NCBI RefSeq assembly: GCF_001591265.1
Contig: NZ_BCUL01000007.1
Coordinates: forward strand, 1-64,000
Source: Moraxella atlantae NBRC 14588
Lineage (GTDB): Bacteria > Pseudomonadota > Gammaproteobacteria > Pseudomonadales > Moraxellaceae
DNA length: 64,000 bases
Direction: 5' to 3'
Numbering within the stretch: position 1 is the first letter of the stretch; every line of letters begins with the position of its first letter. Of this stretch, positions 18,518-30,335 are shown one piece after another. The notes under the pieces are model-generated. The model did not search any database. It saw only the letters and a list, made by a program, of their open reading frames with translations, and had not been told where the DNA came from. The translations under genes and the position numbers were made by a program.

Positions 18518-21500
18518 ATGGCAACCATTCATATCGATGGACGAACTGTCGAGGTAGACGGCGCGGACAATCTGCTACAAGCGTGCTTATCGCTGGGTAT
18601 TGATGTGCCGTATTTTTGCTATCACCCTGCGCTTGGGTCAGTGGGCTCATGCCGTCAGTGCGCCGTCAAACAGTTTAATAACAAAGAAGACTTTGAGGCA
18701 GGTAAAGGGCGTTTGGTCATGTCTTGCATGATCAATCCCACTGAAGACATGTATATTTCGGTGACCGATGCTGAAGTCAAGGCGTTTCGCAAAAGCTTGA
18801 TCGAATTTTTGATGACCAACCACCCACACGATTGTCCAACGTGTGAAGAAGGTGGGCATTGCCACTTACAAGACATGACTTATATGTCAGGGCACAGCCG
18901 CCGCCGTTATCGCTTTACCAAGCGCACACACCAAAACCAAGATTTAGGGCCGTTCATCAATCATGAAATGAACCGCTGTATTGCTTGCTATCGTTGTGTA
19001 CGCTACTACAAAGACTATGCAGGGGGCGATGACCTAGGTGTGTATGCATCAGCAAGCCGCGTATATTTTGGGCGTGAGCAAGACGGACAATTTGAAAGCG
19101 AATTTTCGGGCAACTTGACCGAAGTTTGCCCAACGGGTGTATTCACCGATAAAACCCACTCTGACCGCTATAACCGCAAATGGGATATGCAATACGCGCC
19201 AAGCGTATGCCATGAGTGTTCAGCAGGTTGTAATATTTCGGCAGGTGAGCGCTATGGCGAATTGCGTCGTATCGAAAACCGCTATAATGGTGAAGTCAAT
19301 GGCTACTTCCTGTGTGATCGTGGACGCTTTGGCTATGGCTACGTCAATCGCGCCGATCGCCCGATGCAAGCGTTGGAGCGCATTGGCGAGCGCATGGCAC
19401 CTGTCAGTGTCGACTATGCGTTAGATGCCGTCAAAAGTCGCCTACAAGGTAAAGCTGTGCTAGGTATTGGCTCACCCGTTGCCAGTTTAGAGTCGAACTA
19501 CGCGCTTAAACGTTTGGTGGGTGCAGAAAACTATAGCATCGGCGTCAGTGCGTTTGAGCAAGATTTGGTACAAACCTGTATTGATGTTTTGACCACCCAA
19601 GACATGCACAACGTTAGCATGCGTGAAATTGAAGAACATGATGCAGTGCTGATTTTGGGCGAAGATATCACCCAAACCCATCCACGTATCGCGCTTGCCG
19701 TGCGTCAAGCCGCTAAAAACAAAGCTAAGCAAATGACGGCCGCGCTGCGCACGCCAACATGGCTAGCAGAGCCTGTGCGTCGTATCGGACAAAATGCCTA
19801 CAGCCCGATTTTTATCATCGATGTCACGACCACCAAACTTGATGACATCGCTGAACTTAGCTGCGTGGCAACGCCTAGCGACATCGCCGCGTTTGGTTTT
19901 CAAATCGCCGATGCGCTGGCAGGTTTACAAACCGATATTTTGCCTAAAGACTTACCAGTCGATGAAGTCGGGCAAGATGTAGGCACCGCCGATCATGATA
20001 CCATGCAACAAATGGCAAAACGTATCGCACAAACTTTACTACAAGCCAAAAAACCTCTGATTATTGCTGGTACATCATTGGGCGAAACCGCGATTATCCA
20101 AGCAGCGGCACAAATTGCTAAACTAGCAGGTCAGCAACGTGGCTCGGTTATTGCCCATGAAAAAACCGTTGTCGATGCGCACAATGTGGCGGTTGATGAA
20201 GAAATTGCCAAAATCAATGCTGAGCAAGCCGCGCTTAAGCAACAAGCTGATGCTGAGCAAAAAGCAGAAGTCGCTCATGCACAAGGCGACGGCAAAAAAG
20301 ACGATAAACCTGAAGTCAAATTGCCTGAGCACATGAAGATGACCGCGGATTACCATCAAACCGCCAATATCTATTTATGTGTACCACATGCCAACAGTAT
20401 CGGTGTAAATCTCTTGGGCGGACAGCCGCTTGATGCATTGTTAAACAAACAGGCCGACGTGGTGATCGTCATGGAAAATGACCTCGCCAAACGTCTAAGC
20501 GAAGCTGATGGCGAACGTTTGTTGGCAGGCAAAACCGTAATTGTACTTGACCACGAAGCTTACCCTTGGCACAGCGGTGCAGATGTGGTCTTGCCAGCAG
20601 CAACGTTTGCCGAAGCCGATGGCACGTTGGTATCAGCCGAAGGACGCGCACAGCGATTTTTTCAGGTCTATGAGCCCTCGTATTATCGTCCGCAGACCCA
20701 TGTTAAAGAAAGCTGGCGTTGGCTACATGCCATCGAATCAGAGCTGCAAGGGCGTGTGATTGACTGGACACAGCTTGATGATGTCGTGCAAGCTGTTGCC
20801 AATGCCAATCCAAATCTAGCAAGTATCGTCGAAGCTGCGCCGTCAGCAGCGTATCGTATTACGGGGTTAAAAATTGCTCGTGAGCCACGGCGTTATTCGG
20901 GGCGCACCGCCATGCGCGCGCCAATCTCGGTACATGAACCTGAGCAGCCCAAAGACATTGATACCAGTTTGACTTTCTCACAAGAAGGCTATGTGGGTAC
21001 GCAAACGGACTCGGCATTAATTCCGTTTGCGTGGGCAGCAGGTTGGAACTCGCCGCAAGCGTGGAACAAGTACCAAGATAAAGTAGGCGGTCACCTTAAA
21101 CATGGCGACCCTGGTGTGCGCTTGTTCGACACAGCAACGCAACTGCCTACACGCGATTATCACATGCTTGATCAGCCATCGGCGCGTAATCAGTTGGTAC
21201 CGATTTTCAATATTTTTGCTAGCAGTGAATTGGCAGCGCGTAGCCCTGTGGTAGCAGAGCAGTTGGTCACACCAGTATTTAGCATTGGGCGCGATGATGC
21301 GGCAGATTGGCAGCTACAAGACGGTGATATGATCATGGTCACGGTGGGACAAGCACAAGCCACATTGCCTGTGAAGCTGGTGGATTATTTGGCAGAAGGT
21401 TGTATTGGCTATCCTGCAGGTCAGGTACCTGCATTGCATATTGCGTTATCAAGCCATCAAAAACCTGACGTGCAAGTGGCAAAAGCCGCGCAAGCTACGT

Positions 21501-21547
21501 CTGTGGCAGACAGCAGCGTGATGGTAACAGCAGGGGAGGGAGTCTAA
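18518..21547 (+). CDS. nuoG: NADH-quinone oxidoreductase subunit G
   Basis: Largest hydrophilic subunit. The N-terminal 220 residues bind [2Fe-2S] and [4Fe-4S] clusters (CFYHP...[53 protein letters not shown]). The remainder is a molybdopterin-oxidoreductase-like domain with an extra cluster ([15 protein letters not shown]). At 1009 residues it is about 100 longer than the E. coli protein. Part of the excess is a charged Ala/Lys/Gln/Glu-rich insertion at about residues 563-610 ([18 protein letters not shown]...), predicted helical. Its TAA overlaps the nuoH ATG. Confidence 0.96.
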   Translation: MATIHIDGRTVEVDGADNLLQACLSLGIDVPYFCYHPALGSVGSCRQCAVKQFNNKEDFEAGKGRLVMSCMINPTEDMYISVTDAEVKAFRKSLIEFLMTNHPHDCPTCEEGGHCHLQDMTYMSGHSRRRYRFTKRTHQNQDLGPFINHEMNRCIACYRCVRYYKDYAGGDDLGVYASASRVYFGREQDGQFESEFSGNLTEVCPTGVFTDKTHSDRYNRKWDMQYAPSVCHECSAGCNISAGERYGELRRIENRYNGEVNGYFLCDRGRFGYGYVNRADRPMQALERIGERMAPVSVDYALDAVKSRLQGKAVLGIGSPVASLESNYALKRLVGAENYSIGVSAFEQDLVQTCIDVLTTQDMHNVSMREIEEHDAVLILGEDITQTHPRIALAVRQAAKNKAKQMTAALRTPTWLAEPVRRIGQNAYSPIFIIDVTTTKLDDIAELSCVATPSDIAAFGFQIADALAGLQTDILPKDLPVDEVGQDVGTADHDTMQQMAKRIAQTLLQAKKPLIIAGTSLGETAIIQAAAQIAKLAGQQRGSVIAHEKTVVDAHNVAVDEEIAKINAEQAALKQQADAEQKAEVAHAQGDGKKDDKPEVKLPEHMKMTADYHQTANIYLCVPHANSIGVNLLGGQPLDALLNKQADVVIVMENDLAKRLSEADGERLLAGKTVIVLDHEAYPWHSGADVVLPAATFAEADGTLVSAEGRAQRFFQVYEPSYYRPQTHVKESWRWLHAIESELQGRVIDWTQLDDVVQAVANANPNLASIVEAAPSAAYRITGLKIAREPRRYSGRTAMRAPISVHEPEQPKDIDTSLTFSQEGYVGTQTDSALIPFAWAAGWNSPQAWNKYQDKVGGHLKHGDPGVRLFDTATQLPTRDYHMLDQPSARNQLVPIFNIFASSELAARSPVVAEQLVTPVFSIGRDDAADWQLQDGDMIMVTVGQAQATLPVKLVDYLAEGCIGYPAGQVPALHIALSSHQKPDVQVAKAAQATSVADSSVMVTAGEGV

Positions 21548-22611
21548 TGCAGTATGCGGTCAGAGAGTTGCCTCAGGTGCCGATGTGGCTCAGCGGCATG
21601 TTTAGCCCCGAAGGCTGGTCAATCCTATTTTTGGTATTACAATCGCTGGTGATTTTTTTGGCGGTGGTGATTGCAGCAGCGTTGATGATTCCCTACGAGC
21701 GCCGTATGTTGGGTTTGTGGCAAGACCGCTATGGACCAAACCGTGTTGGCTGGCAAGGCTCACTACAGGTTGTCGCCGATATGCTCAAGATCTTCTTTAA
21801 AGAAGACTGGACACCGCGATTTGCCGACAAGTTTATTTTTGTGCTTGCTCCTGCAATTGCGATGTTTACCGCGTTGGCAGCCTATATCATTGTGCCAATC
21901 ACACCGGCATTAGGTGGGGCAGATTGGAGCATCGGTATTTTGTTCTTTTTTGCTATGGCAGGCTTGGCTGTCTATGCGGTGATGTTTGGCGGTTGGGCAT
22001 CAGCAAATAAGTTTGCTTTGCTGGGTGGATTGCGTTCAGCGGCTCAGACCATCAGTTATGAGGTGTTTTTGGGTTTATCCTTGATGGGTGTGGTGGCGTT
22101 GGCAGGATCGTTTAACTTGCGTGACATCGTTGCCTCACAAGCAGGAGGCTTTTGGCATTGGAACGTGTTTGGGCAGATTTTGGGCTTTTTGACGTTTTTA
22201 GTGGCAGGTGTGGCGGTTACTCACCGTTTTCCCTTTGACCAACCTGAAGCCGAACAAGAGCTTGCTGAGGGTTATCACGTTGAATATTCAGGCATGAAAT
22301 TTGGTATGTTCTTTGTCGGTGAATATGTCAATATCGTGTTGATTTCATCATTGATTACGGTGCTATTTTTTGGTGGTTGGCAGCCGCTTGCGGATATTGC
22401 GATTTTTACTTGGATTCCACCGATTATTTGGTTTATGCTCAAAACATTGTTTTTTATGACGTTTTTTGTGTTGCTGCGTGGTTCGTTGATGCGCCCACGC
22501 TATGACCAAGTGATGAATTTTGGTTGGAAAATTTGCTTGCCGATCACATTGGTGAATTTGCTGCTGACAGCGGCGTTTGTCTTGTGGCGTTCGCCACAGG
22601 TGATTGGCTAA
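21547..22611 (+). CDS. nuoH: NADH-quinone oxidoreductase subunit H
   Basis: Membrane subunit that forms the quinone chamber with NuoB and D, 354 residues with about eight helices. Conserved motifs include [32 protein letters not shown] and [23 protein letters not shown]. It overlaps the end of nuoG by one base. Confidence 0.97.
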   Translation: MQYAVRELPQVPMWLSGMFSPEGWSILFLVLQSLVIFLAVVIAAALMIPYERRMLGLWQDRYGPNRVGWQGSLQVVADMLKIFFKEDWTPRFADKFIFVLAPAIAMFTALAAYIIVPITPALGGADWSIGILFFFAMAGLAVYAVMFGGWASANKFALLGGLRSAAQTISYEVFLGLSLMGVVALAGSFNLRDIVASQAGGFWHWNVFGQILGFLTFLVAGVAVTHRFPFDQPEAEQELAEGYHVEYSGMKFGMFFVGEYVNIVLISSLITVLFFGGWQPLADIAIFTWIPPIIWFMLKTLFFMTFFVLLRGSLMRPRYDQVMNFGWKICLPITLVNLLLTAAFVLWRSPQVIG

Positions 22612-22629
22612 ACGGGGGAGGAGTGCCGT

Positions 22630-23181
22630 ATGTATTGGACGATGTTAAAAAACACCCTCACGGGCTTTGGCAGTGTGCTGCGCACCATGTTGATGGTTGC
22701 AAGCCATGCCACACGCCCGCGTGATACGATCATGTATCCTGAGCAACCTGTACCCGTACCGCCGCGTTTTCGTGGACGTATTGTTTTGACGCGAGACCCC
22801 GATGGTGATGAACGTTGTGTGGCGTGTAACCTGTGCGCGGTGGCATGTCCTGTAAGTTGTATTTCATTGCAAAAAGCAGAGCGTGAAGATGGGCGTTGGT
22901 ACCCTGAATTTTTCCGTATTAATTTTTCGCGCTGTATTTTTTGCGGTATGTGTGAGGAGGCTTGCCCCACTACAGCGATTCAAATGACACCTGATTTTGA
23001 GTTGGCAGAATATAACCGCCAAGATTTGGTCTATGAAAAAGAAAATTTGCTGATTTCAGGCCCTGGTAAATACCCTGATTACAATTACTATCGGGTAACG
23101 GGGATGGCGATTAAAGAAAAACCCAAAGGTGCAGCACAAAATGAATCTGCACCCATTGACTTACGGAGCTTATTGCCATGA
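22630..23181 (+). CDS. nuoI: NADH-quinone oxidoreductase subunit I
   Basis: Ferredoxin-like subunit with two [4Fe-4S] clusters (N6a/N6b), seen as [17 protein letters not shown] and [16 protein letters not shown]. It is 183 residues long. GGGGGAGGAG upstream is a strong ribosome binding site. The stop overlaps the nuoJ start. Confidence 0.97.
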   Translation: MYWTMLKNTLTGFGSVLRTMLMVASHATRPRDTIMYPEQPVPVPPRFRGRIVLTRDPDGDERCVACNLCAVACPVSCISLQKAEREDGRWYPEFFRINFSRCIFCGMCEEACPTTAIQMTPDFELAEYNRQDLVYEKENLLISGPGKYPDYNYYRVTGMAIKEKPKGAAQNESAPIDLRSLLP

Positions 23182-23876
23182 TGTGGACAGGAGCGACGAT
23201 CGGGTTTTATATTTTGGCGTTAGTGGCATTGATCGCAAGCTTACGAGTGATTACGCGGGTCAATCCTGTGCATGCGCTACTTAATATGATTGTGTCATTG
23301 ATGGCGATATCGGGTGTGTTTTTTGCCATAGGCGCACCGTTTGCTGGCGCACTAGAGATTATTGTCTATGCAGGCGCGATTATGGTGCTGTTTGTATTCG
23401 TCGTGATGATGCTAAATTTAGGCAGCCAAAACGCTGAGCAAGAACGCAGCTGGCTGACATCATCGGCGTGGGCAGTGCCAACGGGATTGGCGTTTATTAT
23501 TGGTGTGGTGTTGGTAAGTTTTGTAGGCTTGCAGCATGGCAATAATATGGTGGTAGAAGCGGTAGGTGTAGATGCCAATGGTATGCCAGTTGCGGTACAG
23601 CAAGCGCAAGTTGGTTTGGGTATGATTGGTGGACAAGTGGTTGATGCCAAAATGATTGGCACGCGTTTGTTCACAGAATATTTATTGTTGGTAGAAGTTG
23701 CAGGCTTTTTGTTGCTTGCAGCATTGGTGGCGGCGTATCACTTGGCACGACGCGCGCTGGATGATGAAAACCTGACCCATGATAGCTTGCGGGCAGATGT
23801 GCCAAACCTGCCTGTCGCACCTACCAATAGTGTGCAGCAAGATGCGGTGATGGGCTTGAGCAAGGAGCGAGCATAA
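23178..23876 (+). CDS. nuoJ: NADH-quinone oxidoreductase subunit J
   Basis: Five-helix membrane subunit. The conserved third helix [19 protein letters not shown] contains the family pi-bulge region. At 232 residues it has a longer soluble C-terminus (after about residue 190) than E. coli NuoJ. It overlaps nuoI by 4 nt and nuoK by 1 nt. Confidence 0.96.
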   Translation: MMWTGATIGFYILALVALIASLRVITRVNPVHALLNMIVSLMAISGVFFAIGAPFAGALEIIVYAGAIMVLFVFVVMMLNLGSQNAEQERSWLTSSAWAVPTGLAFIIGVVLVSFVGLQHGNNMVVEAVGVDANGMPVAVQQAQVGLGMIGGQVVDAKMIGTRLFTEYLLLVEVAGFLLLAALVAAYHLARRALDDENLTHDSLRADVPNLPVAPTNSVQQDAVMGLSKERA

Positions 23877-24184
23877 TGGGGCAGATTCCGTTAAGTCATG
23901 GCTTGATGCTGGCAGCGATGTTATTTGCCATCGGCTTTGCTGGCGTGATGGCGCGGCGCAATTTTTTGTTTATGCTGATGGGGCTTGAGATGATGCTCAA
24001 TGCCGCAGCGTTGGCGTTTGTCGTGGCAGGCAGCCGTTGGGTGAATGCTGACGGACAAATTATGTTTATTTTGGTGCTGACGCTGGCAGCGGCGGAAGTG
24101 GCGATTGGACTTGCCATGTTGCTTCAGTTTTATCATAAGCGCGGGCATTTGGATATTGATACCGCCAATCGGATGCAAGGGTGA
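23876..24184 (+). CDS. nuoK: NADH-quinone oxidoreductase subunit K
   Basis: Small three-helix antiporter-like subunit, 102 residues, as usual. The conserved membrane glutamates lie in [16 protein letters not shown] and [15 protein letters not shown]. It overlaps its neighbours at both ends. Confidence 0.97.
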   Translation: MGQIPLSHGLMLAAMLFAIGFAGVMARRNFLFMLMGLEMMLNAAALAFVVAGSRWVNADGQIMFILVLTLAAAEVAIGLAMLLQFYHKRGHLDIDTANRMQG

Positions 24185-26067
24185 CAGGAATGAATGCATT
24201 ACCATTAACATTTATTTTGCCACTCTTGGGCTTTTTGATACTCACCATTGGGCGTGATCGTTTGAGTGAGCCTACAGCTGCTATGATTGGCGTAGGTAGT
24301 ATGGCGTTGTCAGCGGTTTGCGCATTGCTGGCGGGTGGTCATTTTTTGATGGACTATCCTGTTGGCACATTGGTGCAAATGCCATTGTGGACATGGCTAC
24401 GCGTGGGTGAGTTTGCGCCAAATTTTGGTTTGGCAGTCGACGGGCTTGCTGTGACCATGATGGGCATTATCACGGGTGTGGGCTTTTTGATTCATTTGTT
24501 TGCTTCGTGGTACATGCGTGGTGAAGCAGGCTACGCACGCTTTTTTAGCTATATGAATTTGTTTGTTGCCAGCATGTTATTGTTGGTGCTTGCCGATAAC
24601 TTGATGCTGCTGTATTTAGGCTGGGAAGGTGTCGGTATTTGTTCGTATCTATTGATCGGTTTTTATTTTCATGACCGTGCCAATGGGCGCGCAGCGATGA
24701 AAGCGTTTACTGTGACGCGGGTTGGCGACGTGTTTTTGGCGTTTGGGTTGTTTTTGCTGTTCTATAGCGTAGGTACGCTCAATATTCATGATATTGTCAC
24801 ACGTGTGCCACAAGTGTTTAGTGCCAATGACCGTATGCTACAGTTGGCGGCGGTGATGTTGGTATTGGGCGCGATGGGTAAGTCGGCGCAAATTCCGCTA
24901 CATTCATGGTTGGCAGACGCGATGGCAGGCCCGACCCCGGTGTCAGCATTGATTCACGCGGCGACGATGGTCACCGCAGGTGTGTATTTGATTGCACGTT
25001 TACACCCAATTTTTATCATGACCCCTGATGTATTGGTTAATTGGGTGGGTTTTACAGGCGCGCTGACTCTGTTGGTGGCAGGTTTTTGTGCATTGGCACA
25101 AACCGACATCAAGCGGATTTTGGCGTATTCAACGATGAGCCAAATTGGTTATATGTTTTTGGCGTTGGGCGTGGGTGCGTGGCAAATTGCGATTTTCCAC
25201 TTGATGACCCATGCGTTCTTTAAAGCCTTGTTGTTCTTGTCATCAGGTGCGGTGATTATCAGCGTACATCATGAGCAAAATATTTTCCGTATGGGTGGTT
25301 TGCGTAAGACGATCCCACTGGTATTTTGGTGTTTTGTCATCGGTGGTGGTGCGTTGGCAGCAGTGCCATGGATTACCGTAGGCTATTATTCAAAAGACGC
25401 AATTATTTGGGAAACCTTTGCCAGCGGTCATATGACGCTATTTTGGATGGCAGTCGCAGGGGCGTTTTTGACATCGATTTATACCTTCCGTTTGATTTGG
25501 TTTACATTCTTTGGTGAGCCAAAAACTCATGCTGAGCCACTAAAAGGCTTGTCATATCAAATTCCATTGGTGGTATTGTTGGTACTATCGACAGCCGTTG
25601 GTGCACTGATTCATCCGCCATTGGTACAAGTATTGCCAGAGAGCCAAGGAGTGCTGCTTGAGCAAGCAGGTAATGCACATGGCAAACACACGGCTGAACT
25701 GATTGCAATGGGTGCGATGTTGGCAGGTTTTGTGGTTGCTGCGGCGTTGTATGTGTTGGACAGAGGACGACTTTTGACTCGTTGGAAACACTCGGGCTTG
25801 GGCAGCGCGATGAACTACTGGTGCTATCATGGTTTGGGTTTTGATGCACTGTACGATGCGATTTTCGTTAAGCCATTTTTACTGATTGGGCGTTTATTCA
25901 AAGCCGACCCTGTGGATAAAACGTGGGGTATTTTGCCTGCACTTGCTATGACGGGTAACCGCGTGGGCAATTGGTTGCAATCTGGTTCCTTAAGGGGCTA
26001 TGCCGCAAGCTTTGCGCTGGGTATGGCGGTGCTGTTGGTGTTGGTCATGATGATGATAGGGATGTAA
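24181..26067 (+). CDS. nuoL: NADH-quinone oxidoreductase subunit L
   Basis: Distal proton-pumping subunit, Mrp-antiporter-like, with the long lateral helix at its C-terminus. Motifs include [51 protein letters not shown] and [17 protein letters not shown]. The start could be GTG at 24181, overlapping nuoK in GTGA, or ATG at 24190. Length (about 625 residues) fits either. Confidence 0.96.
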   Translation: MTGMNALPLTFILPLLGFLILTIGRDRLSEPTAAMIGVGSMALSAVCALLAGGHFLMDYPVGTLVQMPLWTWLRVGEFAPNFGLAVDGLAVTMMGIITGVGFLIHLFASWYMRGEAGYARFFSYMNLFVASMLLLVLADNLMLLYLGWEGVGICSYLLIGFYFHDRANGRAAMKAFTVTRVGDVFLAFGLFLLFYSVGTLNIHDIVTRVPQVFSANDRMLQLAAVMLVLGAMGKSAQIPLHSWLADAMAGPTPVSALIHAATMVTAGVYLIARLHPIFIMTPDVLVNWVGFTGALTLLVAGFCALAQTDIKRILAYSTMSQIGYMFLALGVGAWQIAIFHLMTHAFFKALLFLSSGAVIISVHHEQNIFRMGGLRKTIPLVFWCFVIGGGALAAVPWITVGYYSKDAIIWETFASGHMTLFWMAVAGAFLTSIYTFRLIWFTFFGEPKTHAEPLKGLSYQIPLVVLLVLSTAVGALIHPPLVQVLPESQGVLLEQAGNAHGKHTAELIAMGAMLAGFVVAAALYVLDRGRLLTRWKHSGLGSAMNYWCYHGLGFDALYDAIFVKPFLLIGRLFKADPVDKTWGILPALAMTGNRVGNWLQSGSLRGYAASFALGMAVLLVLVMMMIGM

Positions 26068-26070
26068 CCA

Positions 26071-27861
26071 ATGCAAAATAATATATTGTTACCTGCCTTA
26101 ATTTTTGTGCCCTTAATCGCTGGCTTTTTATGCTGGTTGGTTGAGAAAGCCGATGAGCACTTGCCGCGTTGGATTGCGTTTTTGGGCATGTTGATTACGT
26201 TTGTGCTGTCATTGATGTTGTGGCACTCAGGCGATTTTGGCCAAGCGATGCAAAGTCTACCAGCGATCGGTGCGCGCCCAACGTGGCTTGCAGAATATCG
26301 TGTACCCTGGGTGCCGTCATTGGGTGTAAGCTTTCACTTGGCGGTGGATGGCTTGTCGCTGTTGATGGTTGCCTTGACGGCATTTTTGGGCATGATGGCG
26401 GTTGCGTGTTCGTGGGGTGAGATTCAGCGGCGCGTTGGGTTTTTTCATTTAAACTTGCTATGGAGCTTGGCCGGGGTTATTGGCGTATTTTTGGCAATCG
26501 ACCTGTTTTTGTTCTTCTTCTTTTGGGAGATGATGCTGGTACCGATTTACTTTTTGATTGCCATTTGGGGGCATAACGCTATCAATGGTAAAACCAAAGA
26601 GTACGCGGCGACTAAGTTTTTCATTTACACACAAGCTTCTGGCTTGATCATGTTGGTTGGTATTTTGGTGTTGGTGATGATTCATGCCAGCACATCAGGA
26701 CAATTAACCTTTGATTATATGGATTTGCTGGGCACGTCGTTGGGCGGCTGGGAATATCCATTGATGTTGTTGTTTTTTATTGGTTTTGCTGTTAAGTTGC
26801 CGATTTTTCCTTTGCACGGTTGGTTGCCCGATGCGCACGCGCAAGCACCTACGGCAGGTTCGGTGGATTTGGCAGGTATTTTGATTAAAACCGCAGCGTA
26901 TGGTTTGTTGCGTTTTGTCTTGCCGTTGTTTCCTAATGCCAGTGCAGAGTTTGCGCCGATTGCGATTATTCTTGGTACGATTGGTATTTTCTATGGCGCG
27001 TGGCTTGCATTTATGCAAACCGATATGAAACGCTTATTGGCTTATACCAGTGTGTCACATATGGGGTTTGTCGTGTTGGCAATGTATGCTGGTAGCTTAC
27101 TTAGCCTACAGGGTTTGATGATTCAGATGTTGGCGCATGGTTTGAGCTCGGCGGCGTTGTTTATCATGAGTGGGCAGTTGTATGAGCGTTTGCACACTCG
27201 TGATTTGACCAAAATGGGTGGACTATGGGGACAGCTGCGTTATTATCCACCACTGCTGATGTTTTTTAGTGCGGCCCTGTTGGGTATTCCTGCGACGGGT
27301 AATTTTATTGGTGAGTTCTTGATTTTGCTGGGTGCGTTTAGCCGCCATCCTGTGGCAGTGGTATTGGCAACGTTTAGCTTGGTGTGGGCAGGTTTGTATG
27401 CGTTGATCTTGATTTATCGCGCACTATTTGGTCATACACCTGATGATTTGCCTGTTGCGCACGCGCCTGTAAATCCTATGTCTACAGATGATGCTAAAGC
27501 AATTACAGTAGTTGCGGCAGCTGAGTCTACAACAGCGACCGTGATGCAAGATACGTATTCGGCGGCAGCTAGCAATGGTGTGGCGCATGATACACACCAC
27601 CACACACACATGGGCACGCATGGTTTTGTGCAACGTTTTGCCAATCTAAGTGCGCGTGAAGTTGCGATTTTATTGACCTTAGCCATTGGTTTGTTGTGGC
27701 TTGGGCTTTATCCACAAACGTTTTTAGATGTGTCTGAGTCAAGTATGCGTTGGATTGAGCAGGCGTATCAACCCACAGCCACGGCGGCGGATAGCGCGGC
27801 GACGTTGGCAGGTTCAACAGGCGCAACCAACGAACCTTTCGCGCATTTGGAGGTGCGTTAA
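26071..27861 (+). CDS. nuoM: NADH-quinone oxidoreductase subunit M
   Basis: Second antiporter-like pump subunit, with FFWEMMLVPIYFLIAIWG, FPLHGWLPDAHAQAPTAGSVDLAGILIKTAAYGLLR and MLAHGLSSAALFI. It has 596 residues against about 510 in E. coli. The excess is a Thr/Ala-rich, His-containing loop at about residues 455-525 (ending HDTHHHTHMGTH) placed before the last helix, plus an Ala/Thr-rich C-terminal tail of about 30 residues. The stop overlaps nuoN. Confidence 0.96.
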   Translation: MQNNILLPALIFVPLIAGFLCWLVEKADEHLPRWIAFLGMLITFVLSLMLWHSGDFGQAMQSLPAIGARPTWLAEYRVPWVPSLGVSFHLAVDGLSLLMVALTAFLGMMAVACSWGEIQRRVGFFHLNLLWSLAGVIGVFLAIDLFLFFFFWEMMLVPIYFLIAIWGHNAINGKTKEYAATKFFIYTQASGLIMLVGILVLVMIHASTSGQLTFDYMDLLGTSLGGWEYPLMLLFFIGFAVKLPIFPLHGWLPDAHAQAPTAGSVDLAGILIKTAAYGLLRFVLPLFPNASAEFAPIAIILGTIGIFYGAWLAFMQTDMKRLLAYTSVSHMGFVVLAMYAGSLLSLQGLMIQMLAHGLSSAALFIMSGQLYERLHTRDLTKMGGLWGQLRYYPPLLMFFSAALLGIPATGNFIGEFLILLGAFSRHPVAVVLATFSLVWAGLYALILIYRALFGHTPDDLPVAHAPVNPMSTDDAKAITVVAAAESTTATVMQDTYSAAASNGVAHDTHHHTHMGTHGFVQRFANLSAREVAILLTLAIGLLWLGLYPQTFLDVSESSMRWIEQAYQPTATAADSAATLAGSTGATNEPFAHLEVR

Positions 27862-29402
27862 TGAATCCAATGGCTACTACTGGCTTGGCGAATGGGATGA
27901 TGGGCGCGACAGGCTGGACAAGTCTGATACCACTTGCGCCGATGTTGGTCATTTCGCTGACTGCGGTGATGGTGATGATCGCCATCGCGCTCAAACGCTC
28001 AAATACGGCAGCAGGTACCATCAGTGTGGCTGGGCTAAATATTGCGTTGGTGTTGGTGATTTGGGGTGTGCTCAATCCACTGGCACAAATGCAAGGCGTG
28101 GTATCAAGCTTATTTGTTGTCGATAGTTTTGCTCAGTTTAATATGGGCGTGATTTTGGTATGTGCGTTGGCATGTTTTACATTGGCACATGGTTATATCG
28201 AAAACTCGACCGCTAATGGGCTTAACGGGCAAAAAGAAGAGCTATACATTTTGATGTTGATCGCCACATTGGGCGCGCTGTTGATGGCATGTACTGACCA
28301 CATGGCGGCGTTTTTTGTTAGCCTTGAGCTGTTGTCTGTACCCATGTATGGCATGCTGGCGTATACTTATGCGCGCGAGCAATCGCTTGAAGCAGGTATG
28401 AAGTATCTGGTGCTATCTGCCACGGCTTCAGCTACGCTGCTCATGGGTATGGCATTGGTGTATGCGTGTACAGGTACGTTGTCATTTCGTCAAATTGGCG
28501 TGGCAACTGTCAATAGCCTACAAGCAGGTATGAACTTACCGCTTTTGGTGGTCGGTGCAGCAATGATGGTATTTGCGATTGCCTTTAAACTTTCGGCAGC
28601 ACCGTTTCATACATGGACACCCGATGTGTATCAAGGCGCACCTGCACCTGTGGCGACCTTTTTGGGTAGCGTGGCAAAAGTGGCGACGCTTGTTGTGGGT
28701 CTGCGTTTTTTACTGACCAGCGCAACATTGGCGATCCCTGCGGTACAGTTTTTATTGGTGGTGATTGCGACTTTATCCATTTTGTTGGGTAATATGCTTG
28801 CGCTGCGTGAGCGCAACGCCAAACGCGTGTTGGCGTATTCGTCAATTGCGCATTTGGGTTATGTGTTGGCAGTGGTAAGTGCGGTGACAATTGAGTCAGT
28901 CGGCTTTGCTAGTCTATACATGGCGGTGTACGCGCTCACTACTGTGGGCTCGTTTGGCGTGATTTCTATTATGTCAAGCCCGTATCAAGGGGGTGAGGCG
29001 CAGACGCTGGATGACTACCGTGGTTTATTTTGGCAGCGTCCTGTCTTGACTGCGGTATTGACGGTTATGCTGTTGTCTTTGGCAGGTGTGCCTTTGACTG
29101 CAGGCTTTATCAGTAAGTTTTATGCAATTTTTGCTACCGCCAGTGCACAAGCATGGTGGCTAACGGCAATGATTATTGTGGGTAGTGCGATTGGTTTGTA
29201 CTATTACCTAAACTTCATGATTAGCCTATTCAAACGCGCTGACTTCAGCCGTGAGCAAAACACGCGCGCGTATGATGCGGTCAATCATTGGGGCTTGCAA
29301 GCAGGCGGTATCATGGTGTTGTTAGTGACGTTGGCAGTGCTTTACTTGGGTATCTTCCCTGAGTGGTTGTCAAAAATTTTGCTAGCCATTAAAATTTATT
29401 AA
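27861..29402 (+). CDS. nuoN: NADH-quinone oxidoreductase subunit N
   Basis: Third antiporter-like pump subunit, 513 residues, with FVSLELLSVPMYGMLAY, FKLSAAPFHTWTPDVYQGAPAPVATFL and KRVLAYSSIAHLGYVL. Last gene of the operon, followed by a strong terminator 28 bp downstream. Confidence 0.96.
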   Translation: MNPMATTGLANGMMGATGWTSLIPLAPMLVISLTAVMVMIAIALKRSNTAAGTISVAGLNIALVLVIWGVLNPLAQMQGVVSSLFVVDSFAQFNMGVILVCALACFTLAHGYIENSTANGLNGQKEELYILMLIATLGALLMACTDHMAAFFVSLELLSVPMYGMLAYTYAREQSLEAGMKYLVLSATASATLLMGMALVYACTGTLSFRQIGVATVNSLQAGMNLPLLVVGAAMMVFAIAFKLSAAPFHTWTPDVYQGAPAPVATFLGSVAKVATLVVGLRFLLTSATLAIPAVQFLLVVIATLSILLGNMLALRERNAKRVLAYSSIAHLGYVLAVVSAVTIESVGFASLYMAVYALTTVGSFGVISIMSSPYQGGEAQTLDDYRGLFWQRPVLTAVLTVMLLSLAGVPLTAGFISKFYAIFATASAQAWWLTAMIIVGSAIGLYYYLNFMISLFKRADFSREQNTRAYDAVNHWGLQAGGIMVLLVTLAVLYLGIFPEWLSKILLAIKIY

Positions 29403-29430
29403 GACTTGCAAATTACCATCGATCACCACA

Positions 29431-29460
29431 AAAAACGCGGCAATCTTAGCCGCGTTTTTT
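29431..29460 (+). terminator. Terminator of the nuo operon
   Basis: AAAACGCGGC pairs with GCCGCGTTTT across a 7-nt loop and is followed by T residues. Confidence 0.9.
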
Positions 29461-29488
29461 ATCGGGTGATAACAAAATGAGGATGATT

Positions 29489-30316
29489 ATGTCAGATGCT
29501 AAAGCTGTGGCGGTTGAGGTATTGTCGGTGCATCAATGGGCACCGACGTTGTTTAGTTTTCGGGTGAGTCGCCCATCGGGTTTTAAATTTACCGCAGGGC
29601 AATTTGTGCGTTTGGGACTCAATCCTACTGAGTTACAACACTTTAATCAAGACCAATCAACGCTAGCGAGCAGCGTGCTTGACGAGCGGATTTTTCGGGC
29701 GTATTCGGTTGCGTCGTCACCGTTTGATGAGTTTTTGGAGTTTTTTTCGGTGGTGATTGTCGATGGCGCGTTTACTAGTCGGCTTCAGTATTTGCAGGTT
29801 GGTGATCGATTGTGGCTAAATCCTATGCCGTTTGGTTATTTGACATTGGCACGCTATCAGCAGCCTGCACCAAAAGATCTGTGGCTACTGGCAACGGGTA
29901 CAGGGCTTGCGCCGTTTTTGTCGATGTTGCAGACACTAGATGTTTGGACACATTACCAAACCATCGTGCTGGCGTATAGCGCGCGTACTTCCCAAGAGTT
30001 GGCGTATCAAACACAGATCAGCGAGCTTGCCACAACCTTTCAAGCTTATACCGAGGGCCAAGCGGCGCAATTTCATTATGTGCCAATCGTCACTCGTGAG
30101 GCAGGCGCAGGGCAGTTTAGCCAACGTTTGCCAGCGCTGATTGACAATCACGCGCTTGAACATGCCGTTGGGCAAATATTGTCCGCCGATAGTAGTCATG
30201 TGATGTTATGCGGTAATCCGCAGATGGTCGCTGACACCAAAACCGCGCTACAAAACCGCGGCTTGCTGATGAATCGGCGCGGTGAGGGCAATATCGCGGT
30301 CGAAAATTATTGGTAA
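29489..30316 (+). CDS. fpr: Ferredoxin/flavodoxin-NADP(+) reductase
   Basis: FAD-dependent reductase exchanging electrons between NADPH and ferredoxin or flavodoxin. The FAD site RAYSVASSPFDEFLEFF, the NADP site LLATGTGLAPFLSML and CGNPQMV are clear, and the protein ends in a tryptophan after ENY, as bacterial FPRs do. The third of three clustered ATGs (29489, MSDAKAV) is preferred because GAGGATGATT lies just before it. About 275 residues against 250-260 usually; a 25-residue insertion follows the first FAD strand. Convergent with the next gene, 19 bp away. Confidence 0.9.
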   Translation: MSDAKAVAVEVLSVHQWAPTLFSFRVSRPSGFKFTAGQFVRLGLNPTELQHFNQDQSTLASSVLDERIFRAYSVASSPFDEFLEFFSVVIVDGAFTSRLQYLQVGDRLWLNPMPFGYLTLARYQQPAPKDLWLLATGTGLAPFLSMLQTLDVWTHYQTIVLAYSARTSQELAYQTQISELATTFQAYTEGQAAQFHYVPIVTREAGAGQFSQRLPALIDNHALEHAVGQILSADSSHVMLCGNPQMVADTKTALQNRGLLMNRRGEGNIAVENYW

Positions 30317-30335
30317 TAGGCGTAACTGGCCGCGC

